Shown here in pieces: positions 6,804-15,622 of a DNA stretch of 18,680 nt. Made by a program: the position numbers and the translations under genes. A model generated the notes under the pieces. That model did no database searches. It had not been told where the DNA came from and saw nothing but the letters and a program-made list of their open reading frames with translations. The first letter of the stretch is position 1. The number at the start of each line of letters is the position of its first letter. The stretch is from Clostridia bacterium. Lineage in GTDB: Bacteria; Bacillota; Clostridia; Christensenellales; UBA1242. Where the stretch lies: contig JAFTJJ010000038.1 of the NCBI GenBank assembly GCA_017456465.1, positions 1 to 18,680 on the forward strand, given 5' to 3'.

Positions 6804-6838
6804 ACAAAAAAGAGCAAGATTTTCTCTTGCTCTTAAAA
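6804..6838 (-). terminator. intrinsic terminator of the 970-residue gene
   Basis: A 10-bp stem (AAGAGCAAGA with TCTTGCTCTT, 6810-6819 and 6825-6834) with a 5-nt loop is followed on the minus strand by a run of U. It sits directly after the stop at 6848 and upstream of the prfB promoter. Confidence 0.88.
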
Positions 6839-6847
6839 TTTGTTTAT

Positions 6848-9760
6848 TTACGAAACTCTTTCGTCCCCCGATTCAGCTTCGTTCTTCTTTTTCAAAGCAT
6901 CAGCCTTTTTCTTTTTTGATTCTTCACCAATTTCAGCGACATACTCAACAAAGTCAACTGCTGAAATCTCAGGATGTTCCTTGGTTGCTGCAACCCCTTC
7001 ACGAAGTCTTGCTGCAAAAGCTCCAACTCTTTCGTGTTTTTCCTTTGCCTTTTCAGCTGGATCCAACACGCCCTCCGATTCACGATCAATTCTTGAACTT
7101 TCAACCTCTCTGATTGCATTCAAGAAATTTCCAAATTCTGTTCGACGACGTTTTCCATTGTTGCCAGTAACATAATATGGTTCTCTTTCAACACCTTCAA
7201 TGCCAAGAATTTCTTTCATGATTTTTGCATAAGCTGATTCTTTTGCTGCTCCATTCATCTCGTGAGTTTGATTGTATGCTTCAGCACACGCTGCATAATA
7301 TTCAACCTTTGTGAATGTTTTTCCACCCACGGTCACAGTTTCTTCAGCAAGCTCGCTCAAAGTTTTTCCGTGTGCTTTTTTTGTCCTTGCAAGTTCGACA
7401 GACACATCCACAACATCTTCAGCAAAATCTTCTGATGATTGTTCTGATTTCTTTGTCTCAGGCTTCTTGTCGTCAGAAATCACTGGCTCACCATTTTCTG
7501 GTTGAGTTTCTGCTTGTTCTTCACTTTCTCGTTCGTTTCTTTCTCTTTCTTCAGCACCAATTGCACGTCTCAAAGCCTCATATTCAATCTCAAATGCATT
7601 CCAAGTGTCATTGATTTCATCAAGTTCAGGGGTGCTTTGAACTTCAACTCCTCCATCTGCCCTTTCAGTAAGAGTTGACATTTTTCTATTTAACTCATCA
7701 CGAGCAATTTGAAGAACTGACTTTGCACAAATGTATTCATCAAGAGTTGTGATTTCACCCTTTTTCATTCTGTCCAAAAGCTGAGAACATTCTTGATTGA
7801 AGACATCTGGTTTCCCATCCATGCGGGCAATCAAATCAACTGCAGATTTTTCTTCTGGGCTCAAATTTAACGACTCATCGAGTTTTTTTCTTGACACGTT
7901 GTATGCTTCCCAATAATCATCAAAATCCCGAGCAATGACTTGAGCTTCTTTCCCCTCGCACTTTTTCAATGTTTCGTCATATTTCTTTTTCAAAGCGTCA
8001 ATTCTTTTGTCAATTTCCGAAATGAGTGGTTGTTTCTCTGCAGGATCAAGAATTAGTGTGGCCAATTCCATCTCAGCCATGATTTCAGCCTGCTCTGCTT
8101 GAAGTCCCGCACGAATTTGATCAAACGAAACTTCTGGATCCTCAACAATATCTAGTTCCACAACATCCTCAGTCTCATCCATTGCAGGGCTTTCCTCTTC
8201 TGCAGGATCAACAATAACAACTTCAGGTTCCAAGACCGTCACCTCAACAGGAGTCTCCTCTTCGATCACAAGTTCTGCAGATGATTCAGAAGCAACAACA
8301 AGTCCAGCAACTTTGCGAAGCCTGTCGGCATAATAGACATGTGGTTCACCAGCCCCTTCATGCTCTTCCTTTGTTTTTTGATCTCGCTCTTCAACAGATG
8401 CAATAACAGCTTTCTTCTCGTCTTCAGAAAGACCCTCAAAATATGTTTTGATTGCTCCTTCAACTTGTGCACAGCGCTCTTCCCAGTTTGCGCCAAATGG
8501 AACTTCTGGGTTGTAAGTAAATGCAATTTCACCAAGCTTGACACCCAACTGTTTCTTCTTCTCAGCAAGTGCTGCTTTTTCTTCTTCTGTTCCAGACTCT
8601 TCAACCTTTTTGATTTCGCTTCCAATGCTTGAAATAAATTCAATCACTTCTTCTGTGTTTGTTGGTTCAACCTTCAAGTAGTCATCCATCGCATTCATCG
8701 CAATCGCAGCTGGAGTAATTGGCTCAACGACAGGTGCTGGTGCTGCTTCTGGTTCCGGTGTGGACTCTTCACTATCAGCTGACGATGAAGATGGAGTTCG
8801 AACAAACTCTTCAGCTTCTGGCAAAATGCTTGAAACAGTCTCACTTGTTGCTGGAGTTTCAAAAACCCTGTGGCCAGATGATTCCGCAGTGCTTGTTGGT
8901 GTGCTTGTTCTTTCAACAACTGGAGACGCAGTTCTGGCACTTTCTTCTGTAAAGAGATCAACAAATTCAACACTTGCATCTTTCTCAATTTTTCCCTCAG
9001 CTTTTTCAAGTGCTGGAATTAATTTCTTTTTGAGTTCTTTTGCAAGCTCTTTTTGCTTTTTCTTTTCTTCAAACCTTTTCTTTCTGGCTTCTTTTCTCTT
9101 TTCATTCAAACTTTTAAACCACTTTGTGATGCCTCTCAGTCCAAACACTGTCCCCAGTGTTCCACCAAGAGTGATCGCTGCCCCAGTCGCACTGACTGCA
9201 GCAATTCCAGCAATTGCCCCGCTTGCCATTGCAAAAACTGCACCACCAACAAGTCCCACAAATGCCAAACCTGTCAAAACAGGCAAATTCATGAGAAGTG
9301 CATACTTGGCTTCTTTTCCGTGCTGCTCTTTTTCTGCTTCCTTGCTTTTGCCAATGTCTTTTTCTGCATCTTCCTTCTTGGTTTTTGCCTCACGATGCTT
9401 TGCTCTCATGTCAATTGAATATTGATTGTAAGCATAAGTAATATTCTTTGGTGCAGGGAATGTGCCTTTTTCTGGAGAATATTGCATTGCATATTGAAGC
9501 ATGTCATCAAGTTCAGCTCTGCTTGCAATTGCTTCAGGCAATTTGAGTTCGTCTGAGTGCTCAAGCATGTATTTGTGAATGGTGTCTGCATTCTCAGTGC
9601 CCAAATCTCTTGCAACCTTTCTGAAAATTTGAACATATGCATACAAATTCACATATGCTTCTTTGTCTTTCATGAACGGCGCATCTTTTTTGGTCAGTGC
9701 CTCAAAACCGGCTCTCGACAAATCATCACTAAACGACGTTCTTCTTTCTTCTTCAGCCAT
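6848..9760 (-). CDS. large membrane-hairpin coiled-coil protein, unknown function
   Basis: This 970-residue protein is the largest in the window and I do not recognise it. Residues 1-150 are soluble and mostly helical. Residues about 153-208 are a Gly/Ala-rich hydrophobic stretch long enough for two membrane helices with glycine-zipper spacing (GLVGGAVFAMASGAIAGIAA). Lys/Arg-rich flanks put both ends in the cytoplasm by the positive-inside rule. Residues 215-260 form a very basic helix. Residues 270-350 are Ser/Thr/Pro/Glu-rich and likely disordered. The rest is Glu/Lys-rich, largely helical and probably coiled-coil, with a second acidic low-complexity stretch near 495-545 and another near 735-775. 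No catalytic motif is visible. The ATG has AGGAGG 5 nt upstream and its own promoter and terminator, so it is monocistronic. Architecture suggests a scaffold, tether or cell-envelope organiser. Confidence 0.88.
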   Translation of the reverse strand: MAEEERRTSFSDDLSRAGFEALTKKDAPFMKDKEAYVNLYAYVQIFRKVARDLGTENADTIHKYMLEHSDELKLPEAIASRAELDDMLQYAMQYSPEKGTFPAPKNITYAYNQYSIDMRAKHREAKTKKEDAEKDIGKSKEAEKEQHGKEAKYALLMNLPVLTGLAFVGLVGGAVFAMASGAIAGIAAVSATGAAITLGGTLGTVFGLRGITKWFKSLNEKRKEARKKRFEEKKKQKELAKELKKKLIPALEKAEGKIEKDASVEFVDLFTEESARTASPVVERTSTPTSTAESSGHRVFETPATSETVSSILPEAEEFVRTPSSSSADSEESTPEPEAAPAPVVEPITPAAIAMNAMDDYLKVEPTNTEEVIEFISSIGSEIKKVEESGTEEEKAALAEKKKQLGVKLGEIAFTYNPEVPFGANWEERCAQVEGAIKTYFEGLSEDEKKAVIASVEERDQKTKEEHEGAGEPHVYYADRLRKVAGLVVASESSAELVIEEETPVEVTVLEPEVVIVDPAEEESPAMDETEDVVELDIVEDPEVSFDQIRAGLQAEQAEIMAEMELATLILDPAEKQPLISEIDKRIDALKKKYDETLKKCEGKEAQVIARDFDDYWEAYNVSRKKLDESLNLSPEEKSAVDLIARMDGKPDVFNQECSQLLDRMKKGEITTLDEYICAKSVLQIARDELNRKMSTLTERADGGVEVQSTPELDEINDTWNAFEIEYEALRRAIGAEERERNERESEEQAETQPENGEPVISDDKKPETKKSEQSSEDFAEDVVDVSVELARTKKAHGKTLSELAEETVTVGGKTFTKVEYYAACAEAYNQTHEMNGAAKESAYAKIMKEILGIEGVEREPYYVTGNNGKRRRTEFGNFLNAIREVESSRIDRESEGVLDPAEKAKEKHERVGAFAARLREGVAATKEHPEISAVDFVEYVAEIGEESKKKKADALKKKNEAESGDERVS

Positions 9761-9812
9761 TGTTACCTCCTATGCTTCCCCAAGCCACATAAGTCATATT
9801 TTTATTTGATAT

Positions 9813-9841
9813 ATTATACAACACTTTGAATAAAATTTCAA
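9813..9841 (-). promoter_or_regulatory. sigma-A promoter of the 970-residue gene
   Basis: TTGAAA (9836-9841), a 17-bp spacer and TATAAT (9813-9818), about 53 nt before the start codon. Confidence 0.85.
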
Positions 9842-9952
9842 TACCTAAATGAATAAATAGTTATACAAATAAAATTATATATTAAATTCGCACTTGTTTG
9901 CAAACGATTTATAGTCTATTCAAAAAAATTTCACAAACATCAAACACCCATA

Positions 9953-9981
9953 TTGAAAATCAAAATACTTCATGTTAAAAT
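9953..9981 (+). promoter_or_regulatory. promoter of the 288-residue plus-strand gene
   Basis: TTGAAA (9953-9958), a 17-bp spacer and TAAAAT (9976-9981). The predicted transcription start, about 7 nt downstream, coincides with the A of the ATG at 9988, so the mRNA would have no 5' leader. The rest of the divergent gap (9842-9952) is AT-rich; its only feature is a 10-bp palindrome GTTTGCAAAC at 9896-9905, possibly an operator. Confidence 0.65.
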
Positions 9982-9987
9982 AATACC

Positions 9988-10854
9988 ATGATTGATCTGA
10001 AAGAAGTTCACAGAGTTCAAGACTCAAAAAACAATTCACCCTTCTCAAACACACAGTGTCCCATCCGAAGGGTGATTATTTCTGATTCAGGAAATATCGA
10101 ACTAAACCCAGACAGCAAACACTTCATTTACTTTTCGCGGACAAAAATGCATCATGCTTATTATCTTTACAGCAAAGTCTTAAAAATCATCACAAAAGAA
10201 ATTGAAAAAGCAAAGAAAAATCCATATTTTGCAAAACTTAACTTACCAGAAGATTTCAGAGCTTTCAGGTATTACACACACATAAACACCGGCGTCATCA
10301 AAGAGGTTAACAATTTGTTCACAAATTACCTTCCTCCAAAAAAAGTCGAACTCGTAACTCTTCAATATTTAAACTCATTTTGCAAACTTTTTGAGCTTTG
10401 TGCCACAAAAAATCACCAAAAGACTTTTGGGAAAAACTTTCCAGAGATTTCAGACGTTTCCACGTTTGGCGGAGCTTATGGCATCAACGATATGTGGCTT
10501 GAACTCTTAAAAACATGCACAGTTTCATCAAAAACTTGCACAACTTCAGTCAATTCAATTTTGGAGGAATTGCTTGAACTCAAGCATGTCGTCAAAGTTG
10601 ATGATCAACGACTCAAATCAATTCTCACTCGAAATGAAACACTATTTGCAATTTTGGATCACATGACATATTCAGAGCTTCAAAATCCAAACTTTCAAAA
10701 CAAAAACACTCCAAACAAAATCACAAACTTGCTTGAACTCATTGAAGAGCATCAAATGTATTCACCAAAGACAAACCTTGACAGAGCCTTTTTCACAGAA
10801 CAACGAAAGATTTTTAAAGATGAATATCACGATGTTCTTGAAAATTCAAGATAA
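9988..10854 (+). CDS. hypothetical protein, probably leaderless mRNA
   Basis: This 288-residue protein is Lys/Asn/Phe-rich, mostly helical in the second half, with no signal peptide, membrane segment or catalytic motif I recognise. Residues 25-55 look like beta strands (RRVIISDSGNIELNP, then FIYFSRTK), and the central part has paired cysteines (LKTCTVSSKTCTTS, around 175-188). No ribosome binding site precedes the ATG, and the best promoter places transcription start at the ATG itself. The gene is one of only two intact plus-strand genes. It is divergent from the 970-residue gene and convergent with the secA-HD operon, sharing a terminator with the latter. Its A-rich codon use hints at a lineage-specific or acquired gene. 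Confidence 0.82.
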   Translation: MIDLKEVHRVQDSKNNSPFSNTQCPIRRVIISDSGNIELNPDSKHFIYFSRTKMHHAYYLYSKVLKIITKEIEKAKKNPYFAKLNLPEDFRAFRYYTHINTGVIKEVNNLFTNYLPPKKVELVTLQYLNSFCKLFELCATKNHQKTFGKNFPEISDVSTFGGAYGINDMWLELLKTCTVSSKTCTTSVNSILEELLELKHVVKVDDQRLKSILTRNETLFAILDHMTYSELQNPNFQNKNTPNKITNLLELIEEHQMYSPKTNLDRAFFTEQRKIFKDEYHDVLENSR

Positions 10855-10860
10855 TCAACA

Positions 10861-10897
10861 AAAAAAATGACTCACAAAACCCGTGAGTCATTTTTTT
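10861..10897. terminator. bidirectional terminator between the 288-residue gene and the secA-HD operon
   Basis: A 15-bp perfect stem (A7-TGACTCAC with GTGAGTCA-T7) and a 7-nt loop. It begins 6 nt after one stop codon and ends 1 nt before the other, giving a U-tract in both directions. Confidence 0.92.
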
Positions 10898-10898
10898 G

Positions 10899-11930
10899 TT
10901 AAAACTTTTTGATTTTCGGAATACAAATGAATTTTGTCATGTCTACATCCAAACATTTCTCAATTGCCTTTTTTGTTGTTTTGCAAATTTCTGAAATTCT
11001 CTTTCCACAAACAAGTGGAACAATATATCTAACTTTTGTCTTGCAGTGAACAAAATACACCCCATTGGGTGCATTTTCTGAAGTGCGAACCCTCTTGGCA
11101 TTCCTCCAAATTTCAAAAACTTTTGCATACTTTGATGAATTGATAATGTCAATCACTTCCGCCTCAGTTTTTTGATACAAATCATCAACTGAAATCAAGC
11201 CATCATCACGCATTCTTTTCAAAAGATCTGCCAAAAACTGCATAGAAAACCTTGTTTTGTTTTGCCTGTAAATTACTGACAATTTGCAAACAGTTTTTGT
11301 GAATTTTCTGGCAATTGATTTCGTCTTGAAACCAAGTTCGATCTCTCCATGCTCATTTTTTTGAACTTCAATGTCTTCATAAATGTTCTTAATATCTTCA
11401 ATTGGCAAGAGTTTGTAAGCAAAAAGAGCGTTCGAAAGAGAATACTCAAGCCTGTCTGATGAAAGCTGAGGAGTGTTGTTGTCTGCTATTGGATAATTCT
11501 GATAATCATCCACGTCATCAATTTCAATGCCATCTCTTTTCAAAAGCCTCATGATTTCTTTTGATTCTGAAATAATTTTTTCTGTTTGTTCTTCAGTTGA
11601 TTCTTGCGTTTCATGGTCGCCATTCATGAAATCAACACAGTGTTTGAACACTGGTGTTGCAATGTCATGAAAAAGTCCTGCAAGCGTCTGCTTTTTGTCT
11701 CTTGTGAAATGCCAAATAATGAGTGCCACAGCAATTGAGTGATCAAGACTTGAAAACCAATAATCAAGGTCATAAAGCTTGCTGTAAATCGTTCCACAAT
11801 TGACACCAATATGTTGCTGCATGAGGAGTTCTTTGGTTTCAATATAATCCAAAATCCACTCGGGAAACTCTGGTTCAAGCACATCAAAATATTCTTTTGT
11901 TCGTGGATTAATTTTGTCCAAATATTTCAT
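10899..11930 (-). CDS. HD-domain phosphohydrolase
   Basis: The 343-residue protein carries a metal-dependent HD domain. His64 (in LDHSIAVALIIWHF), the His88-Asp89 doublet (LAGLFHDIATPVF) and His97/Asp100 (KHCVDFMNGD) fit the H...HD...D metal ligands. The family includes nucleotide and dNTP phosphohydrolases; the substrate cannot be told from sequence. The C-terminal 150 residues are helical and basic and I cannot assign them. The ATG at 11930 is preferred: GGGAG lies 9-10 nt upstream, whereas the open frame to 11996 runs back inside secA. It follows secA by only 14 nt and shares its transcript, ending at the bidirectional terminator. A role in secretion is not implied. Confidence 0.85.
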   Translation of the reverse strand: MKYLDKINPRTKEYFDVLEPEFPEWILDYIETKELLMQQHIGVNCGTIYSKLYDLDYWFSSLDHSIAVALIIWHFTRDKKQTLAGLFHDIATPVFKHCVDFMNGDHETQESTEEQTEKIISESKEIMRLLKRDGIEIDDVDDYQNYPIADNNTPQLSSDRLEYSLSNALFAYKLLPIEDIKNIYEDIEVQKNEHGEIELGFKTKSIARKFTKTVCKLSVIYRQNKTRFSMQFLADLLKRMRDDGLISVDDLYQKTEAEVIDIINSSKYAKVFEIWRNAKRVRTSENAPNGVYFVHCKTKVRYIVPLVCGKRISEICKTTKKAIEKCLDVDMTKFICIPKIKKF

Positions 11931-11944
11931 TCTTGGAAACTCCC

Positions 11945-14617
11945 TTATTTTTTGCCACAACACTGTTTGTATTTTTGCCCACTGCCACAAGGACACTTGT
12001 CATTTCTGCCAATCTCTTTTTTCTTTTGAATTGGACTTTCAGCTTTGCCATTTGTCTGCAAGTTTGCAGGTTTTTGTGGCTTTGGACGCTCAGCGCGTCT
12101 GATCATCACACTCATCATAATGTTTGCAACATCTCTGCGCATTGATTCAATCATGTCATCAAACATGTCAAAGCCTTCTGTTTGATAAACCACAACTGGG
12201 TTTCGGTTTCCATAAGCCCTCAGCCCCACACCTTGCCTCAAAACGTCCATGTTGTCAATGTGCTCAATCCACTTTCTGTCAAGAGTTTTCAAAAGGAACA
12301 TTCTTTCAACATCTCTGATGTCAACACCAAGTTCCTTGAACTCAATTTCTTTGGCCTCATATCTTGCAAAAGCTCTTTCCTTGATTTCTTCAGCAATTTC
12401 ACGAAGTGATTTTGTTGCAAGCATTTCTTCATTCACAAAATTTGTTTCTTTTTCAAGCATCTTGTCTTCAAGCATATTGTTAAATTTTTCAATGTCAACT
12501 TCAGACACATCCTCAAACCCAGAAAACTCTGAAACAATGTGCTCAATTTGTTCACCAATCATTTCAAGCACTTTGTCATGCATGTCTTCACCAGAAAGAA
12601 TCTTGTTTCTGATTGCATAAACCTCTTCTCTCTGCCTGTTCATGACATTGTCATATTCAACAACTTGCTTTCTGATTGAATAGTTGTGTCCTTCGACTCT
12701 TTTTTGTGCTGTTTCAACACTTTTTGAGAAAAATTTCCAGTTGATCACAGTGTCTTCTTCAAGCTTCAGAACTTCAGCCATTCTCTTGAGTCTTTCACTT
12801 CCAAAAACTCTTGACAAATCGTCATCAGCTGAAATATAAAAAACAGAAAAACCTGGGTCACCTTGACGACCCGCACGACCTCTGAGCTGGTTGTCAATTC
12901 GTCTTGATTCATGTCTTTCAGTTCCGATGATTTTGAGACCACCAAGCGCCATAACTTCTTGCTTTTCGCGCTTTGTTTCTTCTGAAAATTTTGCAAGAAG
13001 ATCACCATAGATCTTTCTCGCTTCAATCTCCTCTGGCTTGTCAACATCAAAATATGATGATGCAATTTCAATCATTTCGTCTTCAAAGCCTTGTTTTTTC
13101 ATTGCGGCTTTTGCCATAAATTCAGCGTTTCCACCAAGCATGATGTCTGTTCCACGACCAGCCATGTTTGTGGCAATGGTAACAGCTCCAAGCTTTCCAG
13201 CTTGGGCAACAATCTCAGCCTCTCTTGTGTGGTTTTTGGCGTTGAGCACATTGTGTGGAATTTTTCTCTTTTTGAGTTCGCGTGAAAGCTCTTCTGATTT
13301 TTCAACAGTGATTGTGCCCACAAGAATTGGCTGCTTTGTCTCATGAGTTTCTTCAACCTCATCACAAATTGCCTTAATCTTTGCCGCATGAGAGAAATAA
13401 AACCTGTCGTTGTCATCTTTTCTTTGAACAGGAACGTTTGTTGGAATGATGACAACATCAAGACCATAAATATCTCTGAACTCGCCTTCTTCTGTCTTTG
13501 CAGTTCCGGTCATTCCAGAGATCTTTCTGTACATCTTGAAGAAATTTTGAAGAGTGATTGTTGCAAGTGTTCTGTTTTCAGCATTGATCTTCACATTTTC
13601 CTTTGCCTCAATTGCTTGATGCAAACCATCGCTATAACGACGCCCCACCATGATTCGACCAGTGAATTCATCAACAATGAAAACCTCGCCATTGTGAACA
13701 ATATAATCATTGTCCTTCTTCATCATGAACCTTGCACGAATCGCATTGTTGATGTCATGGTTAATTTGCAAGTTTTCCATGTCAGAAAGGTTTTCAAGCT
13801 TATAAAATTTCTCTGCTTTTGCCACACCTTCTTCAGTGAGATGAATTGTTTTTTTCTTTTCATCAATACTAACATCAGCGTCTTTCAATGTCTTTGCAAA
13901 CCTGCAAGCAACTTCATACTGCTGACTGCTCTCTCCTGATGGTCCAGAAATAATAAGAGGTGTTCTTGCTTCATCAATCAAAATGCTGTCAACCTCATCG
14001 ACAATTGCAAAATCAAGACCACGACCAATCATGTCTTCTTTTCTCGGCATCATGTTGTCACGAAGATAATCAAAACCAAACTCTGAGTTTGTGCCATAAG
14101 TAATGTCAGCTTCATACGCCGCTTTCTTTTCTGCTGGGTCTTGCCCTGCATAAATCACACCAACTTTGAGTCCCAAAAATCTGTGAATTTTGCCCATCCA
14201 CTCAGCATCTCGCTTTGCAAGATATTCATTGACAGTCACAATGTGAACTGGACGACCTGAAAGTGCATTCAAATATGCCGGAAGTGTTGACACAAGTGTC
14301 TTTCCTTCACCAGTTTTCATTTCGGCAATACGACCTTGATGAAGAACAATTCCGCCAATAATTTGAACATGGAAATGCCTCATCTTGAGCACTCTCCAAC
14401 CAGCCTCACGAACAACCGCAAAAGCATCTGGCAAAATGTCATCCAAAGTTTCCCCCGCGGCAAACCTTTCCTTCAAAATGTTTGTCTGTCCTCTCAATTC
14501 ATCATCGCTCAAAGCCTTGTATTTGTCTTCCAAAGCCTCAACCTTCGCCGCAATTTTTTCAAGCTGTTTCAATGCTTTTTTGTTGTCATATCCAGCCAAA
14601 AATGAAAAAAGTCCCAT
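11945..14617 (-). CDS. secA: preprotein translocase ATPase SecA
   Basis: The 890-residue protein is the motor that pushes unfolded preproteins through SecYEG. In order: N-terminal helix with MGLFSFLAGYDNKKALKQLE; Walker A TGEGKT (102-107); DEVD Walker B (207-210); preprotein cross-linking domain (about 225-370); NBD2 with the ATNMAGRGTDI and IDNQLRGRAGRQGDPG motifs; helical scaffold and wing domains; a variable linker; and a C-terminal zinc-binding SEC-C motif with Cys875, Cys877, Cys886 and Cys887. That tail usually binds SecB or ribosomes. Length is normal for SecA1. The ATG has AGGAG upstream. It leads an operon with the HD-domain gene. Confidence 0.99.
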   Translation of the reverse strand: MGLFSFLAGYDNKKALKQLEKIAAKVEALEDKYKALSDDELRGQTNILKERFAAGETLDDILPDAFAVVREAGWRVLKMRHFHVQIIGGIVLHQGRIAEMKTGEGKTLVSTLPAYLNALSGRPVHIVTVNEYLAKRDAEWMGKIHRFLGLKVGVIYAGQDPAEKKAAYEADITYGTNSEFGFDYLRDNMMPRKEDMIGRGLDFAIVDEVDSILIDEARTPLIISGPSGESSQQYEVACRFAKTLKDADVSIDEKKKTIHLTEEGVAKAEKFYKLENLSDMENLQINHDINNAIRARFMMKKDNDYIVHNGEVFIVDEFTGRIMVGRRYSDGLHQAIEAKENVKINAENRTLATITLQNFFKMYRKISGMTGTAKTEEGEFRDIYGLDVVIIPTNVPVQRKDDNDRFYFSHAAKIKAICDEVEETHETKQPILVGTITVEKSEELSRELKKRKIPHNVLNAKNHTREAEIVAQAGKLGAVTIATNMAGRGTDIMLGGNAEFMAKAAMKKQGFEDEMIEIASSYFDVDKPEEIEARKIYGDLLAKFSEETKREKQEVMALGGLKIIGTERHESRRIDNQLRGRAGRQGDPGFSVFYISADDDLSRVFGSERLKRMAEVLKLEEDTVINWKFFSKSVETAQKRVEGHNYSIRKQVVEYDNVMNRQREEVYAIRNKILSGEDMHDKVLEMIGEQIEHIVSEFSGFEDVSEVDIEKFNNMLEDKMLEKETNFVNEEMLATKSLREIAEEIKERAFARYEAKEIEFKELGVDIRDVERMFLLKTLDRKWIEHIDNMDVLRQGVGLRAYGNRNPVVVYQTEGFDMFDDMIESMRRDVANIMMSVMIRRAERPKPQKPANLQTNGKAESPIQKKKEIGRNDKCPCGSGQKYKQCCGKK

Positions 14618-14639
14618 AAAAATTTTCTCCTACCCGTTT

Positions 14640-14668
14640 AATATATATCATATAATGATCTTTGTAAA
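14640..14668 (-). promoter_or_regulatory. promoter of secA operon
   Basis: TTTACA (14663-14668), a 17-bp spacer and TATATT (14640-14645). An overlapping alternative is TTGAAC, 16 bp, TATGAT. No clear terminator separates comF from this promoter, so read-through from comF is possible. Confidence 0.6.
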
Positions 14669-14742
14669 GTTCAATTAGTGATTTTTACATTAAAATTTAA
14701 TGATTAATCGCGTTTTTAATGCTGTTTTGTCAAAAGTTTGCC

Positions 14743-15489
14743 TCAAATTTCAAAATCATCTTCTGCAAAAGGATCTGTCTTCAAAAATGTTGCCACATTC
14801 ACAGATTTTGCTTTTGCTTTGAGCAAAAGCTTTGAACATTCGTTTGCCGTCGAACCCGTTGTGAAAACATCATCAACAAGCAAAATCTTCTTGCCGCGAA
14901 TCATGTCTTTGTTGTCATCGATCACGACAAAGCTTCCCTTAAGGTTCTTGGTTCTTTTGTCATAGTTCAAGCTTGCTTGGTCTTCAGTCTCTTTTATTTT
15001 GTTGAAACATTCAAGGACTGGAATTTTTGAAATTTTACTCAACACTTTTGCAACTTCTTCCATGTGATTGTAACCGCGCGACGCGAGCTTTGACTTTGTC
15101 ATTGGAACAAAAGTGATCGCGTCAGCATTCTCAAACAACTCTTTGTTCACCGCATACATAAATCTTGCGATTGGTTCTGCGAGATAAAGTTTGCCTGAAT
15201 ATTTCAACGCTTTGACAGCCCTTGATGACAAGTCTCCATAAATTATGCAAGACCTGTGAGAATCAAATTTATAATTTTTGCCCATGCACGCAGGACACAT
15301 CACTTCCCTCCCAAATGCCTGAGCCCCACAGTGATCACAAACAAAACCATTGATGAAAGTTACTTCACTTGCACACTTGTCACACACCAGACTTTCATTT
15401 GGTGTCTCACGCCCACAAAACATACACTTGAAATTAACAAAGAGAGCATCTTCAAACTCATTCCAAATTTTTATCAAAAAATTTTTCAC
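14743..15489 (-). CDS. comF: ComF-family phosphoribosyltransferase-like protein
   Basis: The 248-residue protein belongs to the ComF/GntX family, involved in DNA uptake or use in competent bacteria. The N-terminus has four CxxC pairs (Cys22/25, 36/39, 51/54, 65/68) forming two zinc ribbons. The phosphoribosyltransferase-type domain follows, with YGDLSSRAVKALKYSGK, a conserved RGYNHMEEVAKVL helix (138-150) and the PRPP-binding loop ILLVDDVFTTGST (202-214). The length is typical. The start codon is GTG with a GGGG site about 8 nt upstream; the stop is TGA. It is monocistronic here, upstream of secA. Presence of comF alone does not show competence. Confidence 0.92.
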   Translation of the reverse strand: MKNFLIKIWNEFEDALFVNFKCMFCGRETPNESLVCDKCASEVTFINGFVCDHCGAQAFGREVMCPACMGKNYKFDSHRSCIIYGDLSSRAVKALKYSGKLYLAEPIARFMYAVNKELFENADAITFVPMTKSKLASRGYNHMEEVAKVLSKISKIPVLECFNKIKETEDQASLNYDKRTKNLKGSFVVIDDNKDMIRGKKILLVDDVFTTGSTANECSKLLLKAKAKSVNVATFLKTDPFAEDDFEI

Positions 15490-15528
15490 TTGCCATCCCC
15501 TAAATCAAAAAGTCATTTGTCTTCCATT

Positions 15529-15556
15529 ATTGTATCATTAAAATTGCTTTTTGCAA
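15529..15556 (-). promoter_or_regulatory. promoter of comF
   Basis: TTGCAA (15551-15556), a 16-bp spacer and TACAAT (15529-15534), about 40 nt before the GTG start. Acceptable but not perfect. Confidence 0.55.
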
Positions 15557-15622
15557 ACAAAATGAAAAATAAAAACCGCGACCGGAAAGACCACACCCAC
15601 TCCAATCACGATTTGATTTTTA

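Noticed and set aside
8760..9425. Long plus-strand open frame (221 codons) opposite the giant protein gene
   Set aside because: It is an antisense shadow of the 970-residue gene with low-complexity Ser/Phe-rich translation, no RBS and no promoter.
13343..13939. Plus-strand open frame (198 codons) opposite secA
   Set aside because: Lies wholly inside the conserved secA coding sequence; Cys/His/Ile-rich antisense translation without initiation signals.
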